This document shows positions 27,037 to 35,924 of a stretch of DNA of 64,000 nucleotides, piece by piece; the first letter of the stretch is position 1, and each line of letters begins with the position of its first letter. Where the stretch lies: the NCBI RefSeq assembly GCF_002211365.1, contig NZ_LOKZ01000003.1, positions 1 to 64,000 of the forward strand, given 5' to 3'. The DNA comes from Rhizobium sp. R711 (GTDB lineage: Bacteria; Pseudomonadota; Alphaproteobacteria; Rhizobiales; Rhizobiaceae). A program made the position numbers and the translations under genes. The notes under the pieces were generated by a model that ran no database searches, had not been told where the DNA came from, and saw nothing but the letters and a program-made list of their open reading frames with translations.

Positions 27037-29292
27037 ATGGGACAAGAGATTTTGCCGCCCTCTGGCGGAGACGACGATAGTATCCTTCCGGTCGATCTGA
27101 AGGCGGCGCTCGAAGAGCGCTATCTTGCCTACGCGCTATCGACCATCATGCATCGCGCGCTTCCGGATGTGCGCGACGGCCTGAAGCCGGTCCACCGCCG
27201 CATTATTCACGCCATGAGCGAAATGGGCATTCGGCCGAATTCGGCCTTCAAGAAATGCGCCCGTATCGTCGGCGATGTCATCGGTAAGTTCCATCCGCAT
27301 GGCGACCAGTCGGTCTATGACGCGCTCGTGCGTCTCGCCCAGGATTTCTCGCAGCGCTATCCCGTCGTCGACGGGCAGGGCAATTTCGGCAATATCGATG
27401 GCGACAGTGCCGCCGCCTACCGATACACAGAAGCGCGCATGACCGAGGTCGCGGGTCTCCTGCTCGATGGCATCGAACAGGATGCGGTCGATTTCCGGCC
27501 GACCTACAACGAGGAAGACGAAGAGCCGGTCGTCCTGCCGGGCGCTTTCCCGAACCTGCTTGCAAACGGTTCGTCCGGTATTGCAGTCGGCATGGCGACG
27601 TCCATTCCATCGCACAATGTCCACGAACTCTGCGACGCGGCGCTTCACCTCATCAAGCATCCCGATGCCTCCGTCGAAAAGTTGGTTGAATTCATTCCCG
27701 GCCCGGATTTCCCGACCGGCGGCATCATCATCGACAGCCGCGAGAGCATCATCGAGGCCTACAAGACCGGCCGCGGCGGCTTCCGGACTCGCGCCAAGTG
27801 GGAGACAGAGGATCTCGGCCGCGGCGGCTATCAGATCGTCGTTACCGAAATCCCGTTCCAGGTCCAGAAGTCCCGCCTGATCGAAAAGATCGCCGAGCTC
27901 CTGCTGGCACGCAAGCTGCCCTTGCTGGAGGATATTCGCGACGAGTCCGCCGAAGACGTCCGCGTCGTGCTGGTGCCGAAGAACCGGACGGTCGATCCGA
28001 CGATCCTCATGGAATCCATGTTCAAGCTGACGGAGCTGGAAAGCCGCTTCCCGCTGAACATGAACGTTCTCTCCATGGGCCGCATCCCGCGCGTCATGGC
28101 GTTGAACGAGGTTCTGAAGGAGTGGCTCGACCACCGCCGCGAAGTTCTGCAGCGCCGTTCGCGCTTCCGTCTCGCCGCAATCGACCGCCGCTTGGAAATC
28201 CTCGGCGGCTTGCTGATCGCCTACCTCAATATCGATGAGGTCATTCGTATCATTCGCGAAGAGGATGAGCCGAAGCCGGTGATGATCGCGCGCTGGTCGC
28301 TGACCGACAACCAGGTCGAAGCGATCCTCAACATGCGCCTGCGGTCGTTGCGCAAACTCGAGGAGTTCGAGATCCGCACCGAGTTCGACGAACTCACCAA
28401 GGAGAAGGGCGAGATCGAGGCCCTGCTGGCATCCGAAGAAAAGCAGTGGCAGACCGTCGCCTGGGAAATCGGCGAGGTGAAGAAGAAGTTCGCGAAAGCG
28501 ACCGAGCTCGGCCGCCGCCGCACCCAGTTCGCCGATGCACCCGAGGCCGACGAACAGGCCATCCAACAGGCGATGATCGAAAAGGAACCCATCACCGTCG
28601 TCGTCTCAGAAAAGGGCTGGATCCGTGCGCTGAAGGGCCACATCTCCGACACCGCATCCCTGACCTTCAAGGAAGGCGATGCACTGAAGGTGGCCTTCCC
28701 GGCGCAGACGACCGACAAGATCCTTATCATAACGACAGGCGGCAAGGCCTTCACCCTCGGGGGCGACAAGCTGCCCGGCGGCCGAGGTCACGGCGAACCG
28801 TTGCGCATCATGATTGACATGGAGAATGATCAGGACGTCTTGACCGCCTTCGTGCACGATCCGGCCCGCAAGCAGATGATCGTATCGACAGCTGGAAACG
28901 GCTTCGTCGTTGCCGAGGCCGACATGGTGGCCAATACCCGCAAGGGCAAGCAGATCATGAACGTCTCCATGCCTGACGAGACCAAACTGATCGTTCCCGT
29001 CAGCGGCGACCATGTGGCTGTCGTCGGCGAGAACCGCAAGCTGCTTGTCTTCCCGTTGATGCAGGTGTCGGAAATGGCGCGCGGCAAAGGTGTCCGCCTG
29101 CAGCGCTACAAGGATGGCGGCATTTCCGACGTACGCTGCTTCGCGATTGCCGACGGCCTCGTTTGGGAGGACAGTGCAGGCCGCACCTTTACCAAAAACA
29201 AGGATGAGCTTGCCGAATGGCTTGCCGATCGCGCCACGGCCGGTCGCACCGTTCCGAAGGGCTTCCCACGCAGCGGCAAGTTTGCCGGCTAA
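27037..29292 (+). CDS. parC: DNA topoisomerase IV subunit A
   Basis: 751 residues. The winged-helix/tower breakage-reunion domain begins with [19 protein letters not shown] and includes KPVHRRII. The active-site Tyr lies in [11 protein letters not shown] (about residue 130). The C-terminal part (about 500-740) has beta-pinwheel blades such as ALKGH and GGKAFTLGG. The overall length and lack of the exact GyrA-box QRRGGKG favour ParC over GyrA. With ParE it decatenates daughter chromosomes. Quinolone-region residues are in [11 protein letters not shown], with Ser at the usual position. AGGA lies just before the ATG. Confidence 0.95.
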   Translation: MGQEILPPSGGDDDSILPVDLKAALEERYLAYALSTIMHRALPDVRDGLKPVHRRIIHAMSEMGIRPNSAFKKCARIVGDVIGKFHPHGDQSVYDALVRLAQDFSQRYPVVDGQGNFGNIDGDSAAAYRYTEARMTEVAGLLLDGIEQDAVDFRPTYNEEDEEPVVLPGAFPNLLANGSSGIAVGMATSIPSHNVHELCDAALHLIKHPDASVEKLVEFIPGPDFPTGGIIIDSRESIIEAYKTGRGGFRTRAKWETEDLGRGGYQIVVTEIPFQVQKSRLIEKIAELLLARKLPLLEDIRDESAEDVRVVLVPKNRTVDPTILMESMFKLTELESRFPLNMNVLSMGRIPRVMALNEVLKEWLDHRREVLQRRSRFRLAAIDRRLEILGGLLIAYLNIDEVIRIIREEDEPKPVMIARWSLTDNQVEAILNMRLRSLRKLEEFEIRTEFDELTKEKGEIEALLASEEKQWQTVAWEIGEVKKKFAKATELGRRRTQFADAPEADEQAIQQAMIEKEPITVVVSEKGWIRALKGHISDTASLTFKEGDALKVAFPAQTTDKILIITTGGKAFTLGGDKLPGGRGHGEPLRIMIDMENDQDVLTAFVHDPARKQMIVSTAGNGFVVAEADMVANTRKGKQIMNVSMPDETKLIVPVSGDHVAVVGENRKLLVFPLMQVSEMARGKGVRLQRYKDGGISDVRCFAIADGLVWEDSAGRTFTKNKDELAEWLADRATAGRTVPKGFPRSGKFAG

Positions 29293-29448
29293 GCGAAAAT
29301 AAATCCGGGCCTCGCTCTTGGCGGGCGAGGCAACTCCTCTATCTCTGTCCGGTAATCATAACATGGACAGGCATCATTCCGCGGGCGGACGGAATGACCG
29401 TGTATGGCGCTTTTTAAGAGCATCATGTCCGATCACGGAGGAATGTTG

Positions 29449-29958
29449 ATGAGTGCTTGCAATACCATCACCCTGAACGTTGCGCATATATTCAATGCCT
29501 CGCCCTGCGCCGTTTATGACGCATGGCTGAACCCTCAGATTGCAAAACGCTTCCTTTTCACAAGCGACGAAGGCCGCGTTGTCCGCGCTGATATCGATCC
29601 GAAGGTTGGCGGGCATTTTCTCGTCATCGACCGGCGTCCAACAGGTGATGCAGTGCATTACGGCGTGTTTCTAGAGTTGCGTCGGCCGCGGCGGATGGTC
29701 TTCTGCTTCTCCGCCGCTGAGCATGATCACAATGCGGATCGAATCCAGATTGACATCGAATCGCTGGCCGAAGGCACGCGGCTGACGCTCTCGCATGAAA
29801 TGTGCGCCGAATGGGGCCAGTTCGAAGAACAGACGCGACAGGGCTGGGTTCACGTGATGCAAGGCCTTGAACGCGAGCTTGAGGCGATGCAGGTCGTCAG
29901 TGTGCCAGAGATTGTTGCGCAGGCTTCGTCCGAACCATCCAAAGCGAGTGCCCCATAA
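29449..29958 (+). CDS. SRPBCC (AHSA1-like) domain protein
   Basis: 169 residues from ATG 29449, which is six bases after GGAGGA; in-frame ATGs at 29404, 29425 and 29443 are less well placed. The START-like fold begins with VAHIFNASPCAVYDAWLNP and ends with WVHVMQGLERELEAM, as in activator-of-Hsp90-type proteins that bind hydrophobic ligands. The specific role is unknown. Its last 62 bases overlap the convergent DMT transporter gene, so the Ser/Ala-rich C-terminal tail may be a recent extension. Confidence 0.85.
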   Translation: MSACNTITLNVAHIFNASPCAVYDAWLNPQIAKRFLFTSDEGRVVRADIDPKVGGHFLVIDRRPTGDAVHYGVFLELRRPRRMVFCFSAAEHDHNADRIQIDIESLAEGTRLTLSHEMCAEWGQFEEQTRQGWVHVMQGLERELEAMQVVSVPEIVAQASSEPSKASAP

Positions 29959-30784
29959 TCGCGCAGACCAGGATCGCGCCGCCGATGAGCGTCATCGTCG
30001 GTGGGGCTTCCGCGAAAATCAGCCATATCCAGATCGGAGCCAGGATGGTTTCGAGCAGATAGAACATGCCGACTTCCGGCGCTGACAGGTAGCGTGGCCC
30101 AGTTGCCAGGCACCAGAAGGCGATTGGCATCAGGATTGCCCCATTGAGGATGATCCAGGCTGGATGCTCGATAGTCAGTCCGGCGGGAAATGCCTTGGCA
30201 AAGCCAAGGATGGCGGGCAGGGTCGCGGCAAACAGCGGCACGAAGCCCATGTCGCGGCGTGATGCCCGCCCAACCGTGATAGCCGATGCGAGGATAAGGG
30301 CGCTGAGAAGCGCCATGGCATCGCCGAAGACATGGCCCCCGGCCAATCCATCATGCACGATCAAACCAACGCCGAATACCATCACGGCCATGGTCACGAA
30401 CGTCGATAGCGAAGGCCGCTCACTGAGGAATATCCACGAGAGAAGCGCGCCGAACATCGGATTGAACGCGACGATGAAAACCACGTTGGCCGTTGCCGTG
30501 TTGAAGACGGCAAGCAGGAAGGTCAGCGTCGAGCAGCCGTAGAGCAGTCCTGTCGCAAGGCCATGCCTGCCGGGCACCGGCACCGGCCATTGTCCCTTGA
30601 TGCTTCTGATGAGGCAAATCACCAGCAGTGCGACGGTGACCGTGGTAATGCTGCGCATACCAAGGATCGACCACATGTCTCCGTGCGCAAGGCGAACCAA
30701 CGGAATGTCCATGGAAAGAGCCAGACCGCCGATCGCCGTCAGCAGCAGGCCTTTCCGATGATCGGAAAGAGAGGGAAGGGGCAT
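29897..30784 (-). CDS. EamA/DMT family transporter
   Basis: 295 residues with ten hydrophobic segments in two five-helix EamA repeats (about 10-145 and 150-285), typical of RhaT/EamA metabolite exporters. The substrate is not predictable. It begins directly after the bpt stop with no gap, so it is the last gene of the leftward hemB-RDD-bpt-DMT run. Its 3' end overlaps the SRPBCC gene by 62 bases. Confidence 0.9.
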   Translation of the reverse strand: MPLPSLSDHRKGLLLTAIGGLALSMDIPLVRLAHGDMWSILGMRSITTVTVALLVICLIRSIKGQWPVPVPGRHGLATGLLYGCSTLTFLLAVFNTATANVVFIVAFNPMFGALLSWIFLSERPSLSTFVTMAVMVFGVGLIVHDGLAGGHVFGDAMALLSALILASAITVGRASRRDMGFVPLFAATLPAILGFAKAFPAGLTIEHPAWIILNGAILMPIAFWCLATGPRYLSAPEVGMFYLLETILAPIWIWLIFAEAPPTMTLIGGAILVCAIMGHSLWMVRTKPAQQSLAH

Positions 30785-31561
30785 TTAGTAGCGCGTGCTT
30801 TCGGGCAGTGCGGAGGGATCGAAACGTTCCCAGCCGCGCGAAGTCAGGTGCTCCTGCGGCTGGAAGCGAGTCTTGTAGTCCATTTTCCGCGACCCTTGAA
30901 CCCAGTAGCCAAGGTAAACGTGCGGAAGGCCCAACGCCTTTGTCCGCCTGATATGGTCGAGGATCATGAATGTCCCAAGGGAGCGCCGATCCATGTCAGG
31001 ATTGAAGTAAGAATAGACCATGGATAGGCCGTCGCTCATGGTATCGGTGAGAGCGGCTGCCACAAGTTCGCCCGTCGGACGCTCTTCCAGGCCCGCTCCT
31101 TCCTCCCGAAGCCGGTACTCGATGATCTTGGTGTTCACATGCGTATCCTCGACCATGATGGCATAGTCGAGCACCGTCATGTCGGACATTCCGCCCTGCT
31201 GGTGGCGAAAGTCGAGATACCGTCGGAATAGCGAATATTGCTCGCTGGAAGGTTGAGCGGGGAATTCCGTGGAGATGAGATCGTCGTTCGCCGCCAGCAC
31301 GCGTTTCATGGATTTCGTGGGCAGGAATTCTTGCGCGAGGATACGCACCGAAATGCAGGCGCGGCAGGCTTCGCATGCCGGCCGATAGGCAATGTTCTGC
31401 GATCGGCGAAAGCCGCCTTGCGTCAGAATATCGTTCATCTCCGCTGCGCGCGGCCCGACGAGATGAGTGAAGACTTTCCGTTCCATCTCATGGGCCAGAT
31501 AAGGGCACGCAGCCGGAGCAGTCAGGTAGAACTGCGGTGATGGCGTCGTCTGCGTATTCAT
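30785..31561 (-). CDS. bpt: Aspartate/glutamate leucyltransferase (Bpt)
   Basis: 258 residues. It transfers leucine (or arginine in some members) from tRNA to N-terminal acidic residues, marking proteins for ClpAP by the N-end rule. The family signature [18 protein letters not shown] is at residues 17-34. A Cys-rich segment [15 protein letters not shown] lies near 59-73, and the GNAT-like half ends with [15 protein letters not shown] near 217-231. The Bpt-type length and cysteine pattern differ from eukaryote-like Ate1. Its stop abuts the DMT start. Confidence 0.94.
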   Translation of the reverse strand: MNTQTTPSPQFYLTAPAACPYLAHEMERKVFTHLVGPRAAEMNDILTQGGFRRSQNIAYRPACEACRACISVRILAQEFLPTKSMKRVLAANDDLISTEFPAQPSSEQYSLFRRYLDFRHQQGGMSDMTVLDYAIMVEDTHVNTKIIEYRLREEGAGLEERPTGELVAAALTDTMSDGLSMVYSYFNPDMDRRSLGTFMILDHIRRTKALGLPHVYLGYWVQGSRKMDYKTRFQPQEHLTSRGWERFDPSALPESTRY

Positions 31562-31740
31562 CTGTTGCGGAGATTTCCTTTGGTTCGCTGCCTATATGAC
31601 AGGATGACTTAAGAATGAAAAACGTCAACAGCGGGGCTGTTTTCGAACCCGATGTCGTGCGTCATACTTTGGGATATGGTGCCGGGAGACTCCCGGCAAA
31701 GATCAGAAGCAGCGTTTATTTTGGCTCGCCACGGCTCAAA

Positions 31741-32199
31741 TCAGGCCGTGCGGACTGTGACGGTGCCGACGAGAAAATCGTGGATAAGCCGGCTGCGCTC
31801 GGTGAACAGGCCGACCAGCAGAATCAGCGGCGTCAGAACGGAGTTCAGGATCCAGAAAAGCGCGAGGTGAACGATGGCCGTCAAAAAATCCATTCGCTGC
31901 CCGTCGACTCGCATGATTGCAATCCCCATTGCCCGCATGCCGAGCGAGGCTTGATTGAAGCCGCCAACGGTGAAGCCAAAATAGAGGCCGGCGACGATCA
32001 CGAACAATGCCGGATAAAGGAAGAATCCGAGCCCAAGCGTGACGATCGACAGGAAGAAGAGAATGACCGCTGCCGGAATGCAGAGCAGCAGAATGATCAC
32101 GTAGTCGAGAATGAACGCGAAGACACGACGGCTCAGCGTGCCGCTATAGGCGCGCCAGTCGTCCGGTGCGGCATAAAGCGGGTTGGGAGTGAGCGTCAT
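31741..32199 (-). CDS. RDD family membrane protein
   Basis: 152 residues from ATG 32199 with GGAG upstream. The RDD domain is visible: RRVFAFILDYVI with the Arg and Asp that name the family, three or four membrane spans (about 27-80 and 105-130) and the second Arg/Asp pair in ERSRLIHDFLVG. Some members help sodium or compatible-solute transport, but most are unassigned. It lies 74 bases downstream of hemB on the same strand. A perfect GCCGGGA/TCCCGGC hairpin (31681-31697) in the 179-base gap after it may end the transcript, though it lacks a U-tract. Confidence 0.88.
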   Translation of the reverse strand: MTLTPNPLYAAPDDWRAYSGTLSRRVFAFILDYVIILLLCIPAAVILFFLSIVTLGLGFFLYPALFVIVAGLYFGFTVGGFNQASLGMRAMGIAIMRVDGQRMDFLTAIVHLALFWILNSVLTPLILLVGLFTERSRLIHDFLVGTVTVRTA

Positions 32200-32273
32200 T
32201 GTTACGGTCTCCTTTCGAGAAGCGATGCCGCTGATATGGTATCGCTTCCCGCAAATGCAATATTCGCGCAGGG

Positions 32274-33287
32274 TCAGCGCTTGGCGAGAATTCTGGCCAC
32301 TTCGACGGCAAAATAGGTGAGGACGCCATCGCAGCCAGCCCGCTTGAAGGAGAGCAGGGTTTCCAGCATGGCCCGTTCGCCGTCGATCCAGCCGTTCATC
32401 GCGGCAGCCTTGATCTGCGTGTATTCGCCTGACACCTGGTAGGCGAAGGTCGGTAGGCCGAAGGCCTCCTTCATGCGCCAGCATATATCGAGGTAGGGGA
32501 GCCCCGGCTTGACCATCAGCATGTCCGCGCCTTCCTCGACATCGAGCGCGGCGTCGCGGATCGCCTCGGTGCCGTTTGCTGGGTCGATGTAGTAGGTCTT
32601 CTTGTCACCCTTGAGCAGTCCACCCGTTGAGATCGCCTCGCGATAGGGGCCGTAGAAAGCCGAAGCGAACTTCGTCGCGTAGCTCATGATACCGACGTTC
32701 TGGTGCCCGGCGGCATCAAGCGCGCGACGGATGGCGCCAATTCGGCCATCCATCATTTCCGAAGGTGAAATGATATCCGAACCGGCGTCTGCCTGCATGA
32801 CGGCTGCGCGGGCAACCTGATCAACGGTCTCGTCGTTGACGATCTCGCCTTGTCGCAGGATTCCATCGTGCCCGTGGCTCGTGAACGGATCCAGCGCGAC
32901 ATCGGTGATAACGCCGATATTCGGCACTGCCTTCTTGATTGCGATCGTCGCCTGATTGATCAGGTTGTTGGCCTCGAGACTGTTCGAGCCGGTTTCGTCG
33001 CGCAGTTCCATTTCGATGTTCGGAAAGGTCGCGATCGCAGGGATGCCAAGATCAGCCGCTTCTTTGGTGGCTTCGACGAGCTTATCCACACTCATGCGGT
33101 TGACGCCGGGCATCGCCGGTATCGGTTCGACGATGCCGGATCCGGGCACGACGAAAACCGGCCAGATGAGATCGTCGACCGTCAGGCGGTTTTCCTGGAC
33201 GAGGCGCCGTGTCCAGTCGGCCTTCCGATTGCGGCGCATGCGCCGATGGCCAGTTATTTCGTCGACGAGATGGGTCTTATCCTGCAT
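32274..33287 (-). CDS. hemB: Delta-aminolevulinic acid dehydratase (porphobilinogen synthase), Mg-type
   Basis: 337 residues from ATG 33287. It condenses two 5-aminolevulinates to porphobilinogen, the second step of haem synthesis. The Schiff-base lysines lie in YATKFASAFYGP and LMVKPGLPY. The metal segment reads DVALDPFTSHGHDG (129-142), with Asp and Ala where zinc enzymes have cysteines. This marks the magnesium-dependent class known from Bradyrhizobium and Pseudomonas. It is divergent from a small membrane protein gene, and RDD follows. Confidence 0.96.
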   Translation of the reverse strand: MQDKTHLVDEITGHRRMRRNRKADWTRRLVQENRLTVDDLIWPVFVVPGSGIVEPIPAMPGVNRMSVDKLVEATKEAADLGIPAIATFPNIEMELRDETGSNSLEANNLINQATIAIKKAVPNIGVITDVALDPFTSHGHDGILRQGEIVNDETVDQVARAAVMQADAGSDIISPSEMMDGRIGAIRRALDAAGHQNVGIMSYATKFASAFYGPYREAISTGGLLKGDKKTYYIDPANGTEAIRDAALDVEEGADMLMVKPGLPYLDICWRMKEAFGLPTFAYQVSGEYTQIKAAAMNGWIDGERAMLETLLSFKRAGCDGVLTYFAVEVARILAKR

Positions 33288-33421
33288 GGTCGTTCCAGCT
33301 TTCTGCCATTCCAATTATCGAAGCGCTCATTATCATGGCACGGACCAAATCCAAACCGGACGATTGGCCGCAATTGATGAGGCGCTGGCGAAGTCGCAAC
33401 CGCAACCCTATTGTTCGAGAC

Positions 33422-33859
33422 ATGGACGCTGATTCCCCGACGATACCAAAACGGACGCTAACCAGCGTTCTCTTCATTCTGTTCCTGCGGCTTGTCGCCA
33501 TTTCCTGCTTCTGGTTCGGATTGCAGTATTGGGCGATGCTCGTCGGCTATTCGCTGGTGGGGGCAGGGCGCTTCGATTTGCTCAGCCTTCCCTGGAAGGT
33601 CGCAAGCACCAGCCTTGCCGTTCTCTTCCCTGTCGCGTCTCTAGGCCTTTGGCTCGCCGTCTCCTGGGGGCCGGTTATCTGGGTGCTCGCGGCAGGCGGA
33701 CAGATTATCATGCACGGCTTCGTGCCAGAGGTCTTTGGGGCCAATCGACTGATCGTTTTGCTGCATGTTGCGGTGGCCCTGGTCTATATGGGATTCCGCG
33801 CAGCCCTCTGGTACGAGAAGCGCAAGCGGCGCCAGCAGGTAAGCGTTGATTTACCCTGA
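33422..33859 (+). CDS. Small membrane protein (DUF6163-like)
   Basis: 145 residues if ATG 33422 is used; ATG 33335 would add 29 basic residues, and neither start has a strong ribosome site. Four hydrophobic segments are seen (about 18-45, 55-75, 80-100 and 105-125), followed by a basic tail with KRKRRQQ. The family is found upstream of ldtR in rhizobia to my knowledge, and ldtR begins 130 bases later here. No function is known; a role in envelope stress with LdtR is only suggested by position. Confidence 0.72.
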   Translation: MDADSPTIPKRTLTSVLFILFLRLVAISCFWFGLQYWAMLVGYSLVGAGRFDLLSLPWKVASTSLAVLFPVASLGLWLAVSWGPVIWVLAAGGQIIMHGFVPEVFGANRLIVLLHVAVALVYMGFRAALWYEKRKRRQQVSVDLP

Positions 33860-33989
33860 TACAACGCGGGGTTTCCGGTAAGGCACTGTTAAGCCTGCGG
33901 TTTAAGTAGAATTTTATTTGTATTCGATAGGGTCTGTCTCAAGGCGGGAAGAAAACCAACACCGCCAAACAAACAGTGAGGCAGTCATC

Positions 33990-34505
33990 ATGAACACGAA
34001 AATCAAGCCGCAGACGGTATCGAACTTCCGTGACCAGCAGGAACAGGGCATCCGTGATCTTTACATGGAATCCCTTCATCTTGTTGAACGTCTTCACCGC
34101 CGTCTCCTCGACGTCATCAAGGATGAGTTCGACCGTCAGGGTCGCAGCGACGTCAACGCCGTCCAGGCGCTTCTTCTCTTCAACATCGGCAACTCCGAGC
34201 TGACCGCCGGCGAACTTCGCTCCCGCGGCTACTATCTCGGCTCCAACGTTTCCTACAACGTCAAGAAGCTAGTCGATCTCGGCTTCATCAACCATCAGCG
34301 CTCGCGCATCGACCGTCGCTCGGTCCGCATCAGCCTGACGGAAACCGGCCAGGACATCGCCGAAACCGTCGCCAAGCTCTATGAGCGCCACATTGGCTCG
34401 ATCGACAAGGTTGGCGGCATCGGCACCGACGAATTCACGCAGATGAACAAGCTGCTGACCCGTCTGGACCGCTTCTGGAACGACAGCATCATGTATCGCC
34501 TGTAA
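33990..34505 (+). CDS. ldtR: MarR-family regulator LdtR
   Basis: 171 residues from ATG 33990, with GAGG about nine bases upstream; the longer frame from 33918 is not used. The winged helix is in the central part: DVNAVQALLLFNIG, LTAGELRSRGYYLGSNVSYNVKKL and IDRRSVRISLT. LdtR of Candidatus Liberibacter asiaticus and of Sinorhizobium activates an L,D-transpeptidase gene and affects osmotic tolerance. Here the L,D-transpeptidase gene lies 1.4 kb downstream, supporting the assignment. A terminator follows at 34553. Confidence 0.9.
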   Translation: MNTKIKPQTVSNFRDQQEQGIRDLYMESLHLVERLHRRLLDVIKDEFDRQGRSDVNAVQALLLFNIGNSELTAGELRSRGYYLGSNVSYNVKKLVDLGFINHQRSRIDRRSVRISLTETGQDIAETVAKLYERHIGSIDKVGGIGTDEFTQMNKLLTRLDRFWNDSIMYRL

Positions 34506-34552
34506 TCTCTTAAGCCAACTTCCCTGCTGGCTTATCGGACCTCCAAGGCATG

Positions 34553-34584
34553 AAAGGGCGCAACGGTATCCGTAGCGCCCTTTT
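34553..34584 (+). terminator. Rho-independent terminator of ldtR
   Basis: AAAGGGCGC (34553-34561) pairs with GCGCCCTTT (34575-34583) around a 13-base loop containing a small inner pair, and ends in four T. It lies 48 bases after the ldtR stop. A weaker AAGCCA/TGGCTT hairpin precedes it at about 34511-34532. Confidence 0.8.
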
Positions 34585-34692
34585 CGCCGTTTGCTGCACT
34601 ATGCGGGGGCTACATATTCGGCTGCCAACTTGATAATGACATTCGCACGGACCTTGGGGTTCTCGCGTGAAGTGAATCAGGAGTTGCAGGTT

Positions 34693-35538
34693 ATGACGTC
34701 AGCTGTGTTGGCTGCGAGCGGTGGGGTGAAGCAGGTCATCTGCATCAGCTGGGGAACGAAGTACGGGGCTCCCTTCATCAACCGGCTGTACGCGATGGTG
34801 AAACGCAACATCACGCCGCCCTTCACCTTCACGTGCTTCACCGACAGCCGCGCCAACCTGAATCCGGAAATTCTCTGCGAGGACCTGCCGCCGCTGGATG
34901 TCGAAAACATGCCAGTCCGGACGAAGGGCATCTGGCCCAAAGCACGGCTTTGGGGGCCGAAGCTTGGCAATTTGAGTGGTCCGGTTCTGTTTCTCGACCT
35001 CGATCTGGTTATTGTCGGTTCACTCGATGCCTTCTTCGAGGTCGGCGGGCCTGATGATGTTGTCCTCTCGCGCAACCAGACGACGCCCTTCGAGCGCCTC
35101 GGGCAGACCTCGCTCTTTCGGTTCCCTGTCGGCAAGCTCGTTCCGTTGCAGGAGAAGTTTCGCGCCGACCCGCAAGGCGTTGCCGACAAGTACGAGTTCG
35201 AACAGCGGTTCGTGACGCGAAATGCGCCCGGTGGCGCGAATTTCTTTCCACGCCGATGGGTGCTGCATTTCAAGCAAGACTGCTGTTGGCCTTTCCCTCT
35301 GCATTATTTCCTGACGCCGCGCCTCCCTGCTGACGCGCGGGTGATCCTTTTTCCTCGCGATTTCCATCCTCAGTTCGCGGTTGAAGGGCGGTTCGGGCTG
35401 AAAGGCCGTGCCGCGCCGCCGCTCGATCACATCCGTCATATGTTCGATCCGGAGTGGAGACGAAACAAATCGCTGTTTCGTTATCTGCGCCATTACATCC
35501 GCCCGACGCCGTGGGTGGCAGACCACTGGCGCGAGTAA
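34693..35538 (+). CDS. Putative glycosyltransferase (GT-A type)
   Basis: 281 residues from ATG 34693, nine bases after GGAG; earlier in-frame starts give poor sequence. The N-terminus VKQVICISWGTKYG resembles the nucleotide-sugar binding start of GT-A enzymes. VLFLDLDLVIVGSLDAFF (about 98-115) has the DLD metal motif seen in GT8-like retaining transferases. No membrane segment is seen, so it is cytoplasmic and would add sugar on the inner leaflet. It sits between ldtR and ldtP without an obvious glycan partner. A possible role is in envelope polysaccharide or lipopolysaccharide decoration. Confidence 0.75.
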   Translation: MTSAVLAASGGVKQVICISWGTKYGAPFINRLYAMVKRNITPPFTFTCFTDSRANLNPEILCEDLPPLDVENMPVRTKGIWPKARLWGPKLGNLSGPVLFLDLDLVIVGSLDAFFEVGGPDDVVLSRNQTTPFERLGQTSLFRFPVGKLVPLQEKFRADPQGVADKYEFEQRFVTRNAPGGANFFPRRWVLHFKQDCCWPFPLHYFLTPRLPADARVILFPRDFHPQFAVEGRFGLKGRAAPPLDHIRHMFDPEWRRNKSLFRYLRHYIRPTPWVADHWRE

Positions 35539-35924
35539 TCCGCACCCCCCCGGCGATTTCGTGACATCTTTGCAACGCATGGCAGGCAAGCATAATCGCC
35601 TGTATTCAAGCCGTTTTTTAGCCGCTATTAACCGCCACATTCTGTGGATTGGTATGGTTTTTGCGTATCATCCCGCCACCGACGGTTGAGCGCGGTGCAG
35701 GACGACACGAATTGGCCATATTAGCATGTCAGCGGAAATGCACGGCAAATGGCGCTTCTCAATTGAGGTCCGGTAACCTCGCCCTCCCTGCTCGCAATCA
35801 TGTGATCGCCGGCAGGGACATTGTGTGATGCGCCTTAGGGACGGGTTGGTAGAGATTTGCGTTTTCGCAGGGATAGCGAAGGTCGCCGGTCTCGCAAGCA
35901 GCGGCAATTTAGTGGTTGGGATGA
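35539..35924. other. 386-base intergenic region upstream of ldtP
   Basis: No open frame here looks coding. The region is partly AT-rich (35590-35670) and contains two small hairpins: GAGGT/ACCTC at 35765-35780 and CCCTGC/GCAGGG at 35786-35817. It should hold the ldtP promoter and, if regulation follows the Liberibacter model, an LdtR binding site. A long leader of up to 250 bases is possible. Confidence 0.5.

Noticed and set aside
27136..28566. 476-residue minus-strand open frame
   Set aside because: Antisense to parC with no domain; the parC frame is clearly the real gene.
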